From assembly GCA_022574185.1 (NCBI GenBank), contig JACZSM010000016.1:1-45115 (forward strand): a stretch of 45,115 nt of DNA, written 5' to 3'. Source of the stretch: Pseudomonadota bacterium (GTDB taxonomy: Bacteria > Pseudomonadota > Gammaproteobacteria > Steroidobacterales > Woeseiaceae). Positions within the stretch are counted from its first letter, which is position 1; each line of letters begins with the position of its first letter. The translations under genes were made by a program, and so were the position numbers. Below, piece after piece: positions 31,263 to 41,208 of this stretch. The notes beneath the pieces are model-generated. The model ran no database searches. It saw only the letters and a list, made by a program, of their open reading frames with translations, and was not told the DNA's origin.

Positions 31263-32606
31263 TCAGGGCAGCGGGATAAACACAATATCGGCGCTGGAAG
31301 GATCAACCGCATCGAGCGCAATGACGTCGACGATGTCGCCGAGCGCAGAATCGAATCGCACGGGGCCCGTTATGATGGTTTGTTCGCCCGCCGGCGTCAG
31401 ATACATGTCAAAGCTGCCAGGTTGAAGATTGATAGACACTGGGGCGCTGCCAACTGTCAAGGCCGCGATAATGGGCAACTTATCGGTGATTTCCGTGTTG
31501 GCCAGAACGACATATACGTTAATCGAGGCGTGGTTCGTCGCCGTATGCAGGAAGCTGAATTTCACGCGTGTCTCAACCGAGCGGCGATCAGGAATGGCCA
31601 AGACAGCGCTAAGTGCATCGGTTTCGCCGACGACGTAATATTGGTAGTGTGCCCCGGGGAATAACGTTCCTTCATCCTCGAACAGAATTACGCCGGTATC
31701 GCCCGCAGTTGTATAGGTGATCAGGTTAGCTCCTGGCGCAACCGCAATATCTCCTGTCACGTCACCGAACGCATGATTTGATACGAGCAGAGTCGTGACT
31801 GCCTCGTCGCCGTATATGTCGGCTGTTGCGAGTGCCATCGACGTGTGGAAAAAACGCAGCGTCGACACAACTCCGGCTTCAAAAATCACCTGGCTCGAAC
31901 CTGATGTACTGAATAAACGTACGGACATTGAACCTAACTCATTCGCATCGGCATCAAACATGCTAATCGTAAACGCGGATTGCTCGGCCAGCGTTACGAC
32001 TTCGGATGTAAACAGGATAGTCGCCGGATCCCCGGCCACCGTATAAATAAGGACGTAGTCACCCGCGGGATAGTCGGCCGCTGGCAGCACGTCGCCGAAT
32101 AACAGCGTGCCGATCTCCTGTCCTGATGCAGGGGCAACTCCGGGCGCTGCAAAGTAGACGTCAATACTGCCGAGTTCGGCGCTCGTGTGTCCAAAACGAG
32201 CCTCGAACACGGTTTCAGTGCCGGACCAGACGCGCACATCGACCTCCCAGATCGTAATCGTGGGATCAGCCAGTTCACCGCCAATGATGAACGTGAATTC
32301 CTTGTCTTTGACAACGTCAAGAAACTGACTGGCGATTCGCTGACGCTCGGTGTCTCCCGCAAACAAAACCTCGAAGTTAAAGATGTATTCCAGGTCGTCG
32401 TATTGTTGAGCGCTTGTTGAGCTCTTAAATTCCACCGCGCTGATCAAGCGCTCTTCGATCATGAAAGTGATCCCGGGCGCTGTTTTGATCGCGTTGATCG
32501 CACGTACCGTGCCCTTGCCGGTTGCAACCGGAAAGGCAGTATCCCCCGTGCAACTGGCCAGGGCGACCCAGACAAGGACGCCCATAAGAAAGAGAAGTCG
32601 TCGCAT
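31263..32606 (-). CDS. DUF4397-like lipoprotein
   Basis: About 447 residues, with a classic lipoprotein signal (MRRLLFLMGVLVWVALASC). At least three repeats of the DUF4397 kind can be seen, each opening with a strand of the form RF-HTS or FLHTA and followed by -IDVYF, -ADIYG or -INVYV: ARFGHTSAELGSIDVYFAAP, LRFFHTSMALATADIYG and FLHTATNHASINVYVVL. DUF4397 domains are beta-sandwich modules of secreted or cell-surface proteins with no known activity. In-frame ATGs at 32627 and 32666 are possible starts, but 32606 gives the best signal peptide. The gene ends against the REP cluster. Upstream lies the aldehyde dehydrogenase gene on the same strand, 72 bp away. Confidence 0.75.
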   Translation of the reverse strand: MRRLLFLMGVLVWVALASCTGDTAFPVATGKGTVRAINAIKTAPGITFMIEERLISAVEFKSSTSAQQYDDLEYIFNFEVLFAGDTERQRIASQFLDVVKDKEFTFIIGGELADPTITIWEVDVRVWSGTETVFEARFGHTSAELGSIDVYFAAPGVAPASGQEIGTLLFGDVLPAADYPAGDYVLIYTVAGDPATILFTSEVVTLAEQSAFTISMFDADANELGSMSVRLFSTSGSSQVIFEAGVVSTLRFFHTSMALATADIYGDEAVTTLLVSNHAFGDVTGDIAVAPGANLITYTTAGDTGVILFEDEGTLFPGAHYQYYVVGETDALSAVLAIPDRRSVETRVKFSFLHTATNHASINVYVVLANTEITDKLPIIAALTVGSAPVSINLQPGSFDMYLTPAGEQTIITGPVRFDSALGDIVDVIALDAVDPSSADIVFIPLP

Positions 32607-32678
32607 TCGAAAAATCCGATAATCCATTACTGATGCGACCGGCTGGCCGCGCTTTGAGTTTCGCAAATTGCCTGTCCG

Positions 32679-34112
32679 CTAGCTATTCGCCTCGTAGCCG
32701 TAGATCGACTTGACCTCGAGATATTCCTCAAGGCCGTGGGTGCCCCATTCCCTGCCGTTGCCCGATTGCTTGTAACCGCCAAATGGCGCCATCGATTCGT
32801 GATATGCGCCATTGATATGGACCATGCCGGATCGCAGCCGTGCAGCTATGCGTCGTGCCCGGTCGAGGTCTGATGACGACACTGCATTAGACAGTCCGTA
32901 AGTCGTGTCGTTTGCAATACGCACGGCGTCATCTTCGTCTTCGTAGGGGATGATCGATAAAACGGGACCGAAAATTTCTTCCCTGGCGATCGTCATTTCA
33001 TTGCTGACGTCAGCAAAGACCGTCGGCCGCACAAAGTAGCCCTTATCGAGTCCCTCGGGCCGGCCCGTGCCGCCGGCCGCGAGCGTAGCACCCTCGTCGA
33101 TGCCTGTTTGAATCAGTTTCTGTACCTTGTCCCATTGCAGTTGCGAAACCAGCGGGCCGGCATCGACGCCCTCATCACGTGGATTACCGGTGGTAATTGC
33201 GTCCGCGACCGATGCCGCAATTTTGGCGGCTTCGTCCATGCGGTCCCTGGGAACCAGCATACGCGATGGTGAATCGCAGGATTGCCCGGTATTTTCAAAA
33301 CAAAATGTTGTGCCGGCTGTGACGGCTTTCTCGAAGTCGGCATCGTCGAGCAGGATGTTCGCGGACTTGCCGCCAAGCTCCTGGGTGACACGTTTAATGG
33401 TCGGTGCCGCGTTCTGAGCAACTAAAATTCCGGCACGCGCCGAGCCCGTGAACGACACCATGTCGATATCCGGGTGCTGACTCAATGCCGTGCCGACGCC
33501 AGGTCCGTCACCGTTGATGAGGTTGAAGACACCGGCTGGTACGCCTGCATCATGCAGAATTTCGGCAAAGATAATGCCATCGAATGGTGCGATTTCACTG
33601 GGTTTCAACACCATCGTGCATCCTGCCGCCAGCGCCGGTGCAACCTTGCACACGATCTGGTTCATAGGCCAGTTCCAGGGCGTAATCAGCCCACAGACGC
33701 CAATCGGTTCCTTGACGATCAAGGTCGTGCGGCTTTTTTCAGAAAACTGGTAGTCTTTTAAGGTCCTGAGCGCCGCCTTCATATGCTGCGAGCCGCTGGG
33801 TGCCTGTGCGGTCTTCGCGAACTCCCAGGGCGCGCCCATCTCATCCATGATCACTTCGGCAATCTCGTCCTGGCGTTTGGCGTACTCGTCGATGATCGAT
33901 TGCATCAAGTCCATGCGTTCTTCGCGAGTGGTGACGCCAAAGCTTTCACCAGCGCGCCTGGCTGCCACCACGGCCAGATCGACGTCGGCGGCCGATCCAA
34001 GGCTGATGCGTCCGTATACTTCCTCAGTCGCGGGATTGATAACGTCCAGGGTGTTGGGCGTCACGGGATCAACCCATTTGCCGTCAATGTAAAACTGTAA
34101 ATTTTCACGCAT
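32679..34112 (-). CDS. Aldehyde dehydrogenase
   Basis: A 477-residue NAD(P)-dependent aldehyde dehydrogenase of the broad ALDH superfamily. The catalytic cysteine is C279 (FENTGQSCDSPSR), the general base E245 (TQELGGKSANI), and N147 stabilises the intermediate (TPWNWP). FTGSARAG holds the cofactor-binding glycine. The substrate cannot be read from sequence. GGAGG just before the start supports ATG 34112. It is divergent from the liv operon across 301 bp, so a shared role with that operon in carboxylic-acid or aldehyde catabolism is possible but not shown. Confidence 0.92.
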   Translation of the reverse strand: MRENLQFYIDGKWVDPVTPNTLDVINPATEEVYGRISLGSAADVDLAVVAARRAGESFGVTTREERMDLMQSIIDEYAKRQDEIAEVIMDEMGAPWEFAKTAQAPSGSQHMKAALRTLKDYQFSEKSRTTLIVKEPIGVCGLITPWNWPMNQIVCKVAPALAAGCTMVLKPSEIAPFDGIIFAEILHDAGVPAGVFNLINGDGPGVGTALSQHPDIDMVSFTGSARAGILVAQNAAPTIKRVTQELGGKSANILLDDADFEKAVTAGTTFCFENTGQSCDSPSRMLVPRDRMDEAAKIAASVADAITTGNPRDEGVDAGPLVSQLQWDKVQKLIQTGIDEGATLAAGGTGRPEGLDKGYFVRPTVFADVSNEMTIAREEIFGPVLSIIPYEDEDDAVRIANDTTYGLSNAVSSSDLDRARRIAARLRSGMVHINGAYHESMAPFGGYKQSGNGREWGTHGLEEYLEVKSIYGYEANS

Positions 34113-34413
34113 GATCGGTCCTCCTCGACGCGCCGCGCATCATAGCCTAAATTGTGCCCTGTAGCGCTGGCCAATGGCAGAGCATTCGATGCCAGCGGCA
34201 TTTGTGAAACAAGCAAGTCAGGATAATTTTAATCACATTAAGCTTTGAAATCATTGAATAATCAGTAAAAAATAATTCCTGTACTCGTTGCACACAGGGC
34301 CAGTGCCACAGCATCAGTCGCTATGATCCCATTGCTCGCGGCGGCCGACTACAACTCCGGCGCCGTATTGGCTAGGCTCGGCAACAAATAACAATAAAGC
34401 CTGGGGACTCTTC
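34113..34413. promoter_or_regulatory. Divergent control region between aldehyde dehydrogenase and livH
   Basis: About 300 bp without a gene. The stretch 34210-34280 is AT-rich and contains TTGAAA/TTGAAT-type -35 candidates with poor -10 partners. No operator or RNA is recognised. It must hold the promoters of both flanking genes. Confidence 0.35.
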
Positions 34414-35292
34414 ATGCTGCCGATGAGTGATGTCATTCATCTGGCCATAACCGGCATCGCTCAGGGATGTGCGTATGGCCTGATCGCACTCGGTTTTGTC
34501 CTGATTTATAAAGCGACCGAAGTCGTCAATTTCGCTCACGGTGAATTCATGATGCTCGGTGCTTTCGCCGTGCTCACATTCTCCGAAGTGCTGGGATGGG
34601 GATTCTGGCCCGCATTCGGGCTTGGCTGCCTGTCCATCGGCGCCGTCGGTTACCTCGTCGACGCGCAGATCATGCGCCGCATCATCGGCCAGTCGCAGGC
34701 GAGTGTTTTCATTCTTACGGTCGCGTTCGGCTTTATCTTCCGCTCGCTGGCCGGCATGATTTTTGGCTGGAATACGCAGAGTCTCGATACGCCATTCGAC
34801 GGCCGCATCGCATTGGGCGGCGGTATCGAAATCGGCACGGATCGGCTCGCGATCGTTGGCGCCACTGTAGTGCTGGTCGGGGCCCTGTATTTATTCTTCG
34901 CCCGCACGCGAGTCGGCATTGCGATGCAGGCGGCATCGCAGAATCAGCTCGCTGCCTTCTACATGGGCATTCCCGTCAAGCGACTCATCTCGTTCACATG
35001 GGCGATCGGTGCGATGATCGCCGCCGCCGCCGGCGCCCTGCTTGCGCCTGTCACACAAGTCGATACGACGATCGGCTTCCTCGGCATCAAGGCGCTCAGT
35101 GGTGCCATCATCGGTGGTTTCGGCTCGATACCGGGGGCACTGCTGGGGTGTCTGCTGATCGGTTTGATCGAACCGTTCGCCGACTACTACGTGCCGTCGA
35201 TAAAAGGCGTCTCCGCCTATGTCGTGATGCTGCTGGTTCTGTTTATCCGTCCCGAAGGGCTGATCTCGCAGACCTATCAGAAGAAAGCCTGA
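34414..35292 (+). CDS. livH: Branched-chain amino-acid-type ABC transporter permease LivH
   Basis: A 292-residue inner-membrane permease with about eight hydrophobic helices. GCAYGLIALGFVLIYKATEVVNFAHGEFMMLGAF is the LivH signature region (residues about 19-53), and GGFGSIPGALLG near residue 240 contacts the ATPase. It is first of an operon livH-livM-livG-livF-acyl-CoA synthetase-livK with overlapping coding regions. GGGG eight bases before ATG 34414 is a plausible ribosome site. HAAT-family transporters carry branched-chain amino acids, urea, or aromatic and other organic acids; the neighbours suggest an organic acid here. Confidence 0.93.
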   Translation: MLPMSDVIHLAITGIAQGCAYGLIALGFVLIYKATEVVNFAHGEFMMLGAFAVLTFSEVLGWGFWPAFGLGCLSIGAVGYLVDAQIMRRIIGQSQASVFILTVAFGFIFRSLAGMIFGWNTQSLDTPFDGRIALGGGIEIGTDRLAIVGATVVLVGALYLFFARTRVGIAMQAASQNQLAAFYMGIPVKRLISFTWAIGAMIAAAAGALLAPVTQVDTTIGFLGIKALSGAIIGGFGSIPGALLGCLLIGLIEPFADYYVPSIKGVSAYVVMLLVLFIRPEGLISQTYQKKA

Positions 35293-36368
35293 TGCAGTAT
35301 TTATTCAAGACCCGCTATGAGGACGACGTTCGATTTCTTGCAAAGTCGGGCGAGAAGATCAGGGTGGGCCTGGTGGTCTTGTTTATGCTCGCCGCGCCAT
35401 TAATGCTGCAGGATTACTACCTGGCCGAACTCGGCCTGTTGCTTGTCTACGCGATCGCCGGAATCGGGCTCATGATCCTGACCGGGTTCACGGGCCAGGT
35501 GAGTTTCGGTCATGCGGCGTTTCTTGGTATCGGCGCGTACTCACATTCAATCCTGATGGCGCGCGCAGTGCCGTTCAGCCTGTCGATTTTAATTACGATT
35601 CTGATCGCTGGTCTGGTTGGCATGATCATCGGTCGCTCAGCGTCGAAGATGCACGGGTTCTATCTCGCTATCGCAACGCTTGCCTTTGCGATATTGATTG
35701 AGACCGTATTCGGTGAGTGGAAAAGCCTGACAGGTGGCCACGCCGGACTGGCGGTACCGGCGCTCAAGGTGTTCGGCGTAACACTCGCCAAGGTCTGGCA
35801 ACAATACTATGTCGATCTGGTGATGGCCGGCATCGTCATCTGGGGCGCGTCCAATCTGTTCCGCGCGCCAACGGGCCGCGCGTTTATTGCCGTACGCGAT
35901 TCCGAATTGTCGGCGCGCAGCCTGGGCGTCAATGTCGAATGGGTCAAAATTCAGGCATTCGGAGTGAGCGCCGCAATCACGGCGCTGGCTGGTGCATTGC
36001 TCGCACACCAGCTTACCTTTCTCGCGCCCGACGTATTCGGTGTGCTCGAGTCGCTGAAGTTGCTGCTTATGATCGTCGTGGGCGGGCTTGGCAGTATTCT
36101 CGGTGCGGTATTCGGCGCGATTTTTGTATCGGTGTTGCCAGTGGCGATTAGCTTCCTCAAGGATGTGCTGCCGCCATCGATCGGTCAAAAGGCTGGTCTC
36201 GAGCCGCTATTATTTGGCACGATCATCGTGTTGTTCATTGTCTTTGAACCGCTTGGTATCTACGGCCGCTGGCTCAAATTACGCTTCTTCTTTGAGACCT
36301 TTCCCTACTACCGCAAAGCGTCGTTCGTGCGCCAAAAGAGCTACCTCAAAACGGAGCGCATGCGATGA
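35292..36368 (+). CDS. livM: Branched-chain amino-acid-type ABC transporter permease LivM
   Basis: A 358-residue permease with LivM motifs [23 protein letters not shown] and [11 protein letters not shown], then [15 protein letters not shown] as the ATPase contact loop. The start ATG 35292 overlaps the livH stop by one base (TGATG), indicating coupled translation. The same frame is open far upstream inside livH, but that part has no homology and is discarded. The C-terminus has an extended basic tail (about 40 residues) after the last helix. Confidence 0.92.
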   Translation: MQYLFKTRYEDDVRFLAKSGEKIRVGLVVLFMLAAPLMLQDYYLAELGLLLVYAIAGIGLMILTGFTGQVSFGHAAFLGIGAYSHSILMARAVPFSLSILITILIAGLVGMIIGRSASKMHGFYLAIATLAFAILIETVFGEWKSLTGGHAGLAVPALKVFGVTLAKVWQQYYVDLVMAGIVIWGASNLFRAPTGRAFIAVRDSELSARSLGVNVEWVKIQAFGVSAAITALAGALLAHQLTFLAPDVFGVLESLKLLLMIVVGGLGSILGAVFGAIFVSVLPVAISFLKDVLPPSIGQKAGLEPLLFGTIIVLFIVFEPLGIYGRWLKLRFFFETFPYYRKASFVRQKSYLKTERMR

Positions 36369-37138
36369 GCACGCCGCAGATGCTTTCAGTCAGAAACCTG
36401 TCCATCGAGTTTGGAGGGGTGCACGCCGTTGACGACGTATCGTTCGATGTGCAACCGGGCGAGGTTTTCGCAATAATCGGACCGAACGGTGCTGGCAAGA
36501 GCACGATCTTCAATCTCATCAGCCGTTTCTACGAGCCGACGGCAGGGTCGATTTTCTACGGCGAGCACGACTTGCTTGAGTTGCCGGCGCATCGCATCGT
36601 GCGCATGGGAATCGGTAGAACATTTCAGAACATAGAATTGTTTGAACAGGCAACGGTATTGCAGAACCTGCTCGTCGGCCGCCATCGCCATATGCGTTCG
36701 AATCCATTCAGGGAATTCCTGTTCTTGCCAGGCGTGAAGAAAGATGAGCTCGTGCATCGCCGCAAGGTCGAAGATGTCATTGATCTGCTCGAGATCGCGC
36801 GGTATCGGGACCAGCGAATTTCCGATCTGCCCTATGGTGCCCGCAAGAATGTCGAGCTTGCCCGCGCACTCTGTGCCGAACCGACTCTGCTACTGCTCGA
36901 CGAACCGGCATCAGGTCTGAATACCGAAGAGACCGACGACGTGTCGTTTTGGCTCGAGGACATCAAGCACGATCTCGGCGTCACGATCGTCATGGTGGAG
37001 CACGACATGAATCTCGTCGCGCGAGTCGCCGATCGGGTGCTGGCGATCAACAACGGCAAGGTGATCGCGATCGGTACGCCAGATGAAATTCGCGACAACG
37101 TCGAGGTGCAACATGCCTACCTTGGAGCGGCAGCGTGA
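36365..37138 (+). CDS. livG: ABC transporter ATPase LivG
   Basis: A 257-residue cytoplasmic ATPase of the HAAT transporter. Walker [10 protein letters not shown] (about 40-48), Q-loop [10 protein letters not shown], signature [16 protein letters not shown] (YGARK where LSGGQ is usual, normal in LivG), Walker [12 protein letters not shown], and switch His in VEHDM. The start overlaps the livM end by four bases (ATGA). The pair LivG/LivF forms the ATPase heterodimer. Confidence 0.93.
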   Translation: MSTPQMLSVRNLSIEFGGVHAVDDVSFDVQPGEVFAIIGPNGAGKSTIFNLISRFYEPTAGSIFYGEHDLLELPAHRIVRMGIGRTFQNIELFEQATVLQNLLVGRHRHMRSNPFREFLFLPGVKKDELVHRRKVEDVIDLLEIARYRDQRISDLPYGARKNVELARALCAEPTLLLLDEPASGLNTEETDDVSFWLEDIKHDLGVTIVMVEHDMNLVARVADRVLAINNGKVIAIGTPDEIRDNVEVQHAYLGAAA

Positions 37139-37908
37139 CGATACCGCTGCTCGAATTGCGTAACATCGAGACTTACTATGGCCCGATCATGGCCATTCGC
37201 GGCGTCAGCCTGCATGTTGACGAAGGCGAGATCGTCACGGTACTCGGCGCGAATGGAGCGGGCAAGACAACCTTACTCAAAACGGCTTCGGGGGCACTCG
37301 ACAGCCGTAAAGGACAGGTCTTGTTTGGTGGCGTCGAAATACAGTGTCGCGACCCGGACTGGGTGGCCCGGCTCGGTATTGCACATGTCCCGGAGGGCAG
37401 GGAGGTATTCCCGTTCCTCAGTGTTGCAGAAAATCTCGCGATGGGTGCATACAACCGCAGTGACAGGGACGCCGTGGCTGCCGATGTCGATACCGTGTAC
37501 GACTATTTTCCAGGGCTAAGGGGTCTTAAAACGCGGATGGCGGGTTACCTGTCCGGTGGTGAGCAACAAATGCTCGCAATCGGCCGTGGCTTCATGGCGA
37601 GACCGAAGTTGTTGTTGCTCGATGAGCCGTCACTCGGCTTGTCACCGACGCTCGTCGACGAGATCTTCGCCATCATTGCCCGACTCAATCGTGAGCAGGG
37701 ACTGACGATCCTTCTCGTTGAGCAGAATGCGAATGCGGCGTTGCGCGTGTCGGCACGCGGCTACGTGATGGAAGTCGGCGGCATGGTCATGGACGGGCCC
37801 AGCGATGAGCTGCTCGAGAGCGCAGACATCAAGGAGTTTTACCTCGGCAAGAAGGATGCAGGCATTCGCGGACGCAGGCGCTGGAAGAAACGGAAAACCT
37901 GGCGATGA
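37135..37908 (+). CDS. livF: ABC transporter ATPase LivF
   Basis: A 257-residue partner ATPase. Walker A GANGAGKTT, Q-loop-region VPEGREVFPFLSV typical of LivF, signature LSGGEQQMLAIGRGF, Walker B LLLLDEPSLGL and switch His replaced by Gln in LLVEQNA, the normal LivF pattern. GTG 37135 overlaps the livG stop by four bases. A short basic C-terminal tail (RGRRRWKKRKTWR) extends beyond the usual end. The stop overlaps the start of the acyl-CoA synthetase by four bases. Confidence 0.93.
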   Translation: MTIPLLELRNIETYYGPIMAIRGVSLHVDEGEIVTVLGANGAGKTTLLKTASGALDSRKGQVLFGGVEIQCRDPDWVARLGIAHVPEGREVFPFLSVAENLAMGAYNRSDRDAVAADVDTVYDYFPGLRGLKTRMAGYLSGGEQQMLAIGRGFMARPKLLLLDEPSLGLSPTLVDEIFAIIARLNREQGLTILLVEQNANAALRVSARGYVMEVGGMVMDGPSDELLESADIKEFYLGKKDAGIRGRRRWKKRKTWR

Positions 37909-39722
37909 GGACTGCTGACGTAACGATCGATGGCTGCGACACACTGCCACGCCTGTTCTTGAAAAAATCGGCGCAGCGAGGCGACAAGATCGCGATGCGT
38001 GAAAAGGACTTCGGCATCTGGCAAAGCTATACCTGGAACGACTATCGGGCCTACGCCCTGGATATCGCACACGGTTTGCTCGCGTCAGGACTCGAGCGAG
38101 GTGACGTCGTGTCGATCCTCAGCGAAGATTGTAAAGAGTGGTTGTTTACCGATGTCGGTGCCGCACTGGCAGGCGGGGTCGTCAATGGTATTTACCCGAC
38201 CTATCGATATGCTCAGGTGCAACACACGCTGTTGGATTCACGATGCCGGTTTCTGTTCGTTGAAGATGAGGAGCAACTCGACAAGTTCCTCGAGATTGAA
38301 GCCGAGCTACCGGCAATCGAGAGGGTCTATGTATTCGATTCCAGGGGCTTACGCGACTTCAAACACGACAAAGTGCAGGCAATAGAGCAGCTGACCGAAA
38401 TTGGCCGCGAATTCGGCCGCAACCACTTAAGATTGATTGAACAGATCGTTGACCGTGGCAACGCGGACGATCTTGCGATCCTGATTTATACATCGGGCAC
38501 TACGGGCCCGCCGAAAGGCGCGATGTTATCGCAACGCTACATATTGTTTCAGATGCAAATTGCGCCCGACTACGTGCGCCAGGGTGACACGGACGAAATT
38601 TTAACGTACCTGCCGCTCAGTCATGTTGCGGAACGAATTTTTTCAGGCTGGTTGCCTATTGCTCATGGAGCGACGATCAACTTCGCCGAGAGCCCCGAGA
38701 CGATCGCGCAGGACATCCAGGAGTTGTCGCCGACTTACGTGTTCGGCGTGCCGCGCGTCTGGGAAAAATTTTACTCACGCGTGATCACTGCGATGTCCGA
38801 AGCTACCTGGTTGGGCCGAAAAGCGTATGAGCTGGCGCTCGCCGCAGGCATGCGGCGCGCTGAAAAACTCATTGCGAACAAGCCGCTGTCGATGCTCGAC
38901 CGGCTATTATTTCAGGTCGCCGACCTGTTCGTGTTTCGCAATATCAAAAAGTTGCTCGGACTCAATCGGGCGCGCGCGATGGCGTCGGGTGCTGCGCCTA
39001 TTTCGGGGTCACTGCTGAAGTGGTACCTGGCACTGGGCTTGTCGATCGATGAGCTTTACGGCCAGACCGAGACCGGTATCGTGACGTCGACGCGTGCCGG
39101 CGTGTTTCGTCATGGCACGGTCGGCCCGGCATTTCGCGGTGTCGACATCAAGATTGCCGACGATGGCGAAATAATGATTCGCTCGATTGGTCAATTCGAC
39201 GGTTACCTGAATCTGCCGGAAAAAACGGCCGAAACGATTGTCGACGGCTGGGTGCATAGCGGGGATGTCGGGCATCTTGACGATGAGGGCAATCTGACGA
39301 TCACCGACCGCCTCAAGGACATCATTATTACGGCCGGCGGCAAGAACATCACACCGTCGTTGATCGAAAACGACCTTAAATTCTCGCCGTTTATAGCCGA
39401 TGCTGTGGTAATCGGTGACCGGCGCAAGTATCTCACCTGTCTGGTCATGATCGATCAGGAAAATGTCGAACACTACGCACAGACTCACGCGGTGCCGTTT
39501 ACCGACTACCGATCTTTGTGCGCGCGGCCGGAGATCGTCGGCCTGATCCATGGCGAGGTTGAACGAGTCAATGACGCATTTTCACAAGTGGAGCAGATTA
39601 AGAAATTCAGGCTGATCGATGTGTTACTGACGGCCGAAGACGATGAGCTGACGCCAACGATGAAACTCAAACGCAGTTTCGTCAGCGAAAAGTATGCTGA
39701 TCTTATCGCCAGCATGTACTAG
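37905..39722 (+). CDS. Long-chain acyl-CoA synthetase-like AMP-binding enzyme
   Basis: A 605-residue ANL-superfamily ligase that activates a carboxylic acid to its acyl-CoA via an acyl-adenylate. The P-loop motif YTSGTTGPPKGAMLS, GAAPIS, YGQTETGIVT, and HSGDVGHLDDEGNLTITDRLKDIIITAGGKN (A8 hinge region) are present, and the C-terminal Lys region KLKRSF is kept. The length and fused N-terminal LFLKKSAQRGDKIAMR fit the long-chain group (FadD15/AMP-binding of HAAT operons). The ATGA overlap with livF places it firmly in the transporter operon, which implies the imported substrate is activated to a CoA thioester on entry. Confidence 0.9.
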   Translation: MRTADVTIDGCDTLPRLFLKKSAQRGDKIAMREKDFGIWQSYTWNDYRAYALDIAHGLLASGLERGDVVSILSEDCKEWLFTDVGAALAGGVVNGIYPTYRYAQVQHTLLDSRCRFLFVEDEEQLDKFLEIEAELPAIERVYVFDSRGLRDFKHDKVQAIEQLTEIGREFGRNHLRLIEQIVDRGNADDLAILIYTSGTTGPPKGAMLSQRYILFQMQIAPDYVRQGDTDEILTYLPLSHVAERIFSGWLPIAHGATINFAESPETIAQDIQELSPTYVFGVPRVWEKFYSRVITAMSEATWLGRKAYELALAAGMRRAEKLIANKPLSMLDRLLFQVADLFVFRNIKKLLGLNRARAMASGAAPISGSLLKWYLALGLSIDELYGQTETGIVTSTRAGVFRHGTVGPAFRGVDIKIADDGEIMIRSIGQFDGYLNLPEKTAETIVDGWVHSGDVGHLDDEGNLTITDRLKDIIITAGGKNITPSLIENDLKFSPFIADAVVIGDRRKYLTCLVMIDQENVEHYAQTHAVPFTDYRSLCARPEIVGLIHGEVERVNDAFSQVEQIKKFRLIDVLLTAEDDELTPTMKLKRSFVSEKYADLIASMY

Positions 39723-39752
39723 AGTTCGCACGCGCAGATGGGGAATGGTTTT

Positions 39753-40937
39753 ATGAAGATAGTCATTATGTTTGCGGCGTTACTGCTGTCCGGTTGCGGT
39801 GGCGGTGACGACAGCTCGACGAGCGACCTGCCTCGAGGCATCACCGACAACACGATTACGCTGGGTTCGCATACCGATTTGTCGGGGCAGCTCGCGATAT
39901 GGGGTGTGCCGACAACGAATGGCATGCGCATGCGCTTCGGCCAGGCAAATGACGCGGGTGGCATTCATGGTCGAATGATCAAACTGGTCGTCGAAGACAG
40001 TCAGTACCAGGTACCTGTGGCGGTCAAGGCCACCAACAAACTGCTCAACGTTGACAAGATCTTTTTCATGATCGGCGCCATGGGTACGCCCATGAACAAT
40101 GCCGTGATGCCGCGCATGTTCGAAGCTGGCGTGCCGAATCTTTTTCCGGTGTCAGCCGCTGTGTCAATGTACGAGCCCTTGCACCCGATGAAATTCAGCT
40201 ACTTTGTCAGTTATCGCGACCAGGCACGCGGTGCGATCGTCTATATGACGAAAAAGCACGATATCCACACAGTCTGCCTGCAGACGCTCGCAACGGACTA
40301 TGGCGCCGAAATCGGCATCGGATTCGAGCAGGCAGTCGAAGAATTGGGGCTTGAGGTCGCCTACCGCGGGAGCCACAAGCCGACCGAGACGGATTTTATC
40401 GGCACCGTCACGGCCATCAAGAATTCGGGTTGCGAGATGCTGGTGCTTGGCCCGTTTATCAAGGATTCCATCGCGATCTACACGACGGCGAGAAACGCCG
40501 GTTGGGATGCACCGATTGTCGGCAATATGGTGCCGTATCTTCCTGCAGTTGCGCAGGCACCTGACGGACGCATGAACGGTTTCTATACCGCAGCATCTTT
40601 TTACCTCCCGGATTACGAGTTTGAGGCTCAGCGCGATTCCTGGGTTGGCCGCTGGTATCAGGATTACCGGCAGGCCTTCGGCGAAGAACCGGCGCCGCAG
40701 GCACAGATCGGCTATGTCATCGCGGATCTGGCCGTGCGGGCGCTCGAAGCCGCAGGCCCCGACATCACTATCGAGAAAGTGCTTGCGGCATTGGAGAATA
40801 TTGATCGCTACGAGGACCCTTTCGGCGGCCCGTCGTTGTCGTTCAGCCCGACCAAGCACCAGGGCGGCGACTTCCTGAATCTTTACCAGGTCGTCGACGG
40901 CAAGTGGGAGGTCGTGGAGGCGAATCTACCGTTCTGA
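39753..40937 (+). CDS. livK: Periplasmic substrate-binding lipoprotein of the liv-type transporter
   Basis: About 394 residues, beginning MKIVIMFAALLLSGC with the lipid-modified Cys, then a Peripla_BP_6 domain: ITLGSHTDLSGQLAIWGVP, GMRMRFGQANDAGGIHGRMIKLVVEDSQY and the C-lobe (GYVIADLAVRALEAAG). An in-frame ATG at 39738 is a weaker start. This protein captures the substrate for LivHMGF. It follows the acyl-CoA synthetase by 30 bp. The ligand cannot be read; neighbours point to a carboxylic or fatty acid rather than an amino acid. The lipoprotein form, rather than a free periplasmic one, is slightly unusual for Gram-negative LivK. Confidence 0.88.
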   Translation: MKIVIMFAALLLSGCGGGDDSSTSDLPRGITDNTITLGSHTDLSGQLAIWGVPTTNGMRMRFGQANDAGGIHGRMIKLVVEDSQYQVPVAVKATNKLLNVDKIFFMIGAMGTPMNNAVMPRMFEAGVPNLFPVSAAVSMYEPLHPMKFSYFVSYRDQARGAIVYMTKKHDIHTVCLQTLATDYGAEIGIGFEQAVEELGLEVAYRGSHKPTETDFIGTVTAIKNSGCEMLVLGPFIKDSIAIYTTARNAGWDAPIVGNMVPYLPAVAQAPDGRMNGFYTAASFYLPDYEFEAQRDSWVGRWYQDYRQAFGEEPAPQAQIGYVIADLAVRALEAAGPDITIEKVLAALENIDRYEDPFGGPSLSFSPTKHQGGDFLNLYQVVDGKWEVVEANLPF

Positions 40938-40945
40938 ACGTACGT

Positions 40946-41207
40946 GCTCGCTCCCGTCAAGCGGGATCCAGACTTGCGGGCGATTGGCACGATGTTCATA
41001 CGGCGGCCCCGACACGGTAGCTCCTCGAGCTTAATGTCGCTTCGACGTCCTGCGTCGCAGCGCTGCTCCGCTCGGATTCCGCTTTATTTGTAGGAGCCCG
41101 CTCCCGTCAAGCGGGATCGAGACATGCGGGCGATCACTCCAGTGCTATTCCTGTCGGTCGACATCGCCCGCATGGCGGGCTCCTACAGGTCAAGCGGGCT
41201 CCTGCAG
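40946..41207. repeat. REP/BIME cluster between livK and the AraC-domain gene
   Basis: Three parts: a half unit at 40946-40984 (GCTCGCTCCCGTCAAGCGGG then GCGGGCGAT), a full unit at 41089-41134 (TGTAGGAGCCCGCTCCCGTC ... GCGGGCGAT), and its inverted mate at 41163-41207 (ATCGCCCGCATGGCGGGCTC, CCTACAG, then GGGCTCCTGCAG). The last two are joined by the linker AGTGCTATTCCTGTCGG, shared with 14054-14116. The stretch 40985-41088 between them shows no gene. Confidence 0.8.
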
Positions 41208-41208
41208 C

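Noticed and set aside
34596..35291. Upstream extension of livM
   Set aside because: The frame is open inside livH but encodes Arg/His-rich sequence without homology; the TGATG overlap start is clearly right.
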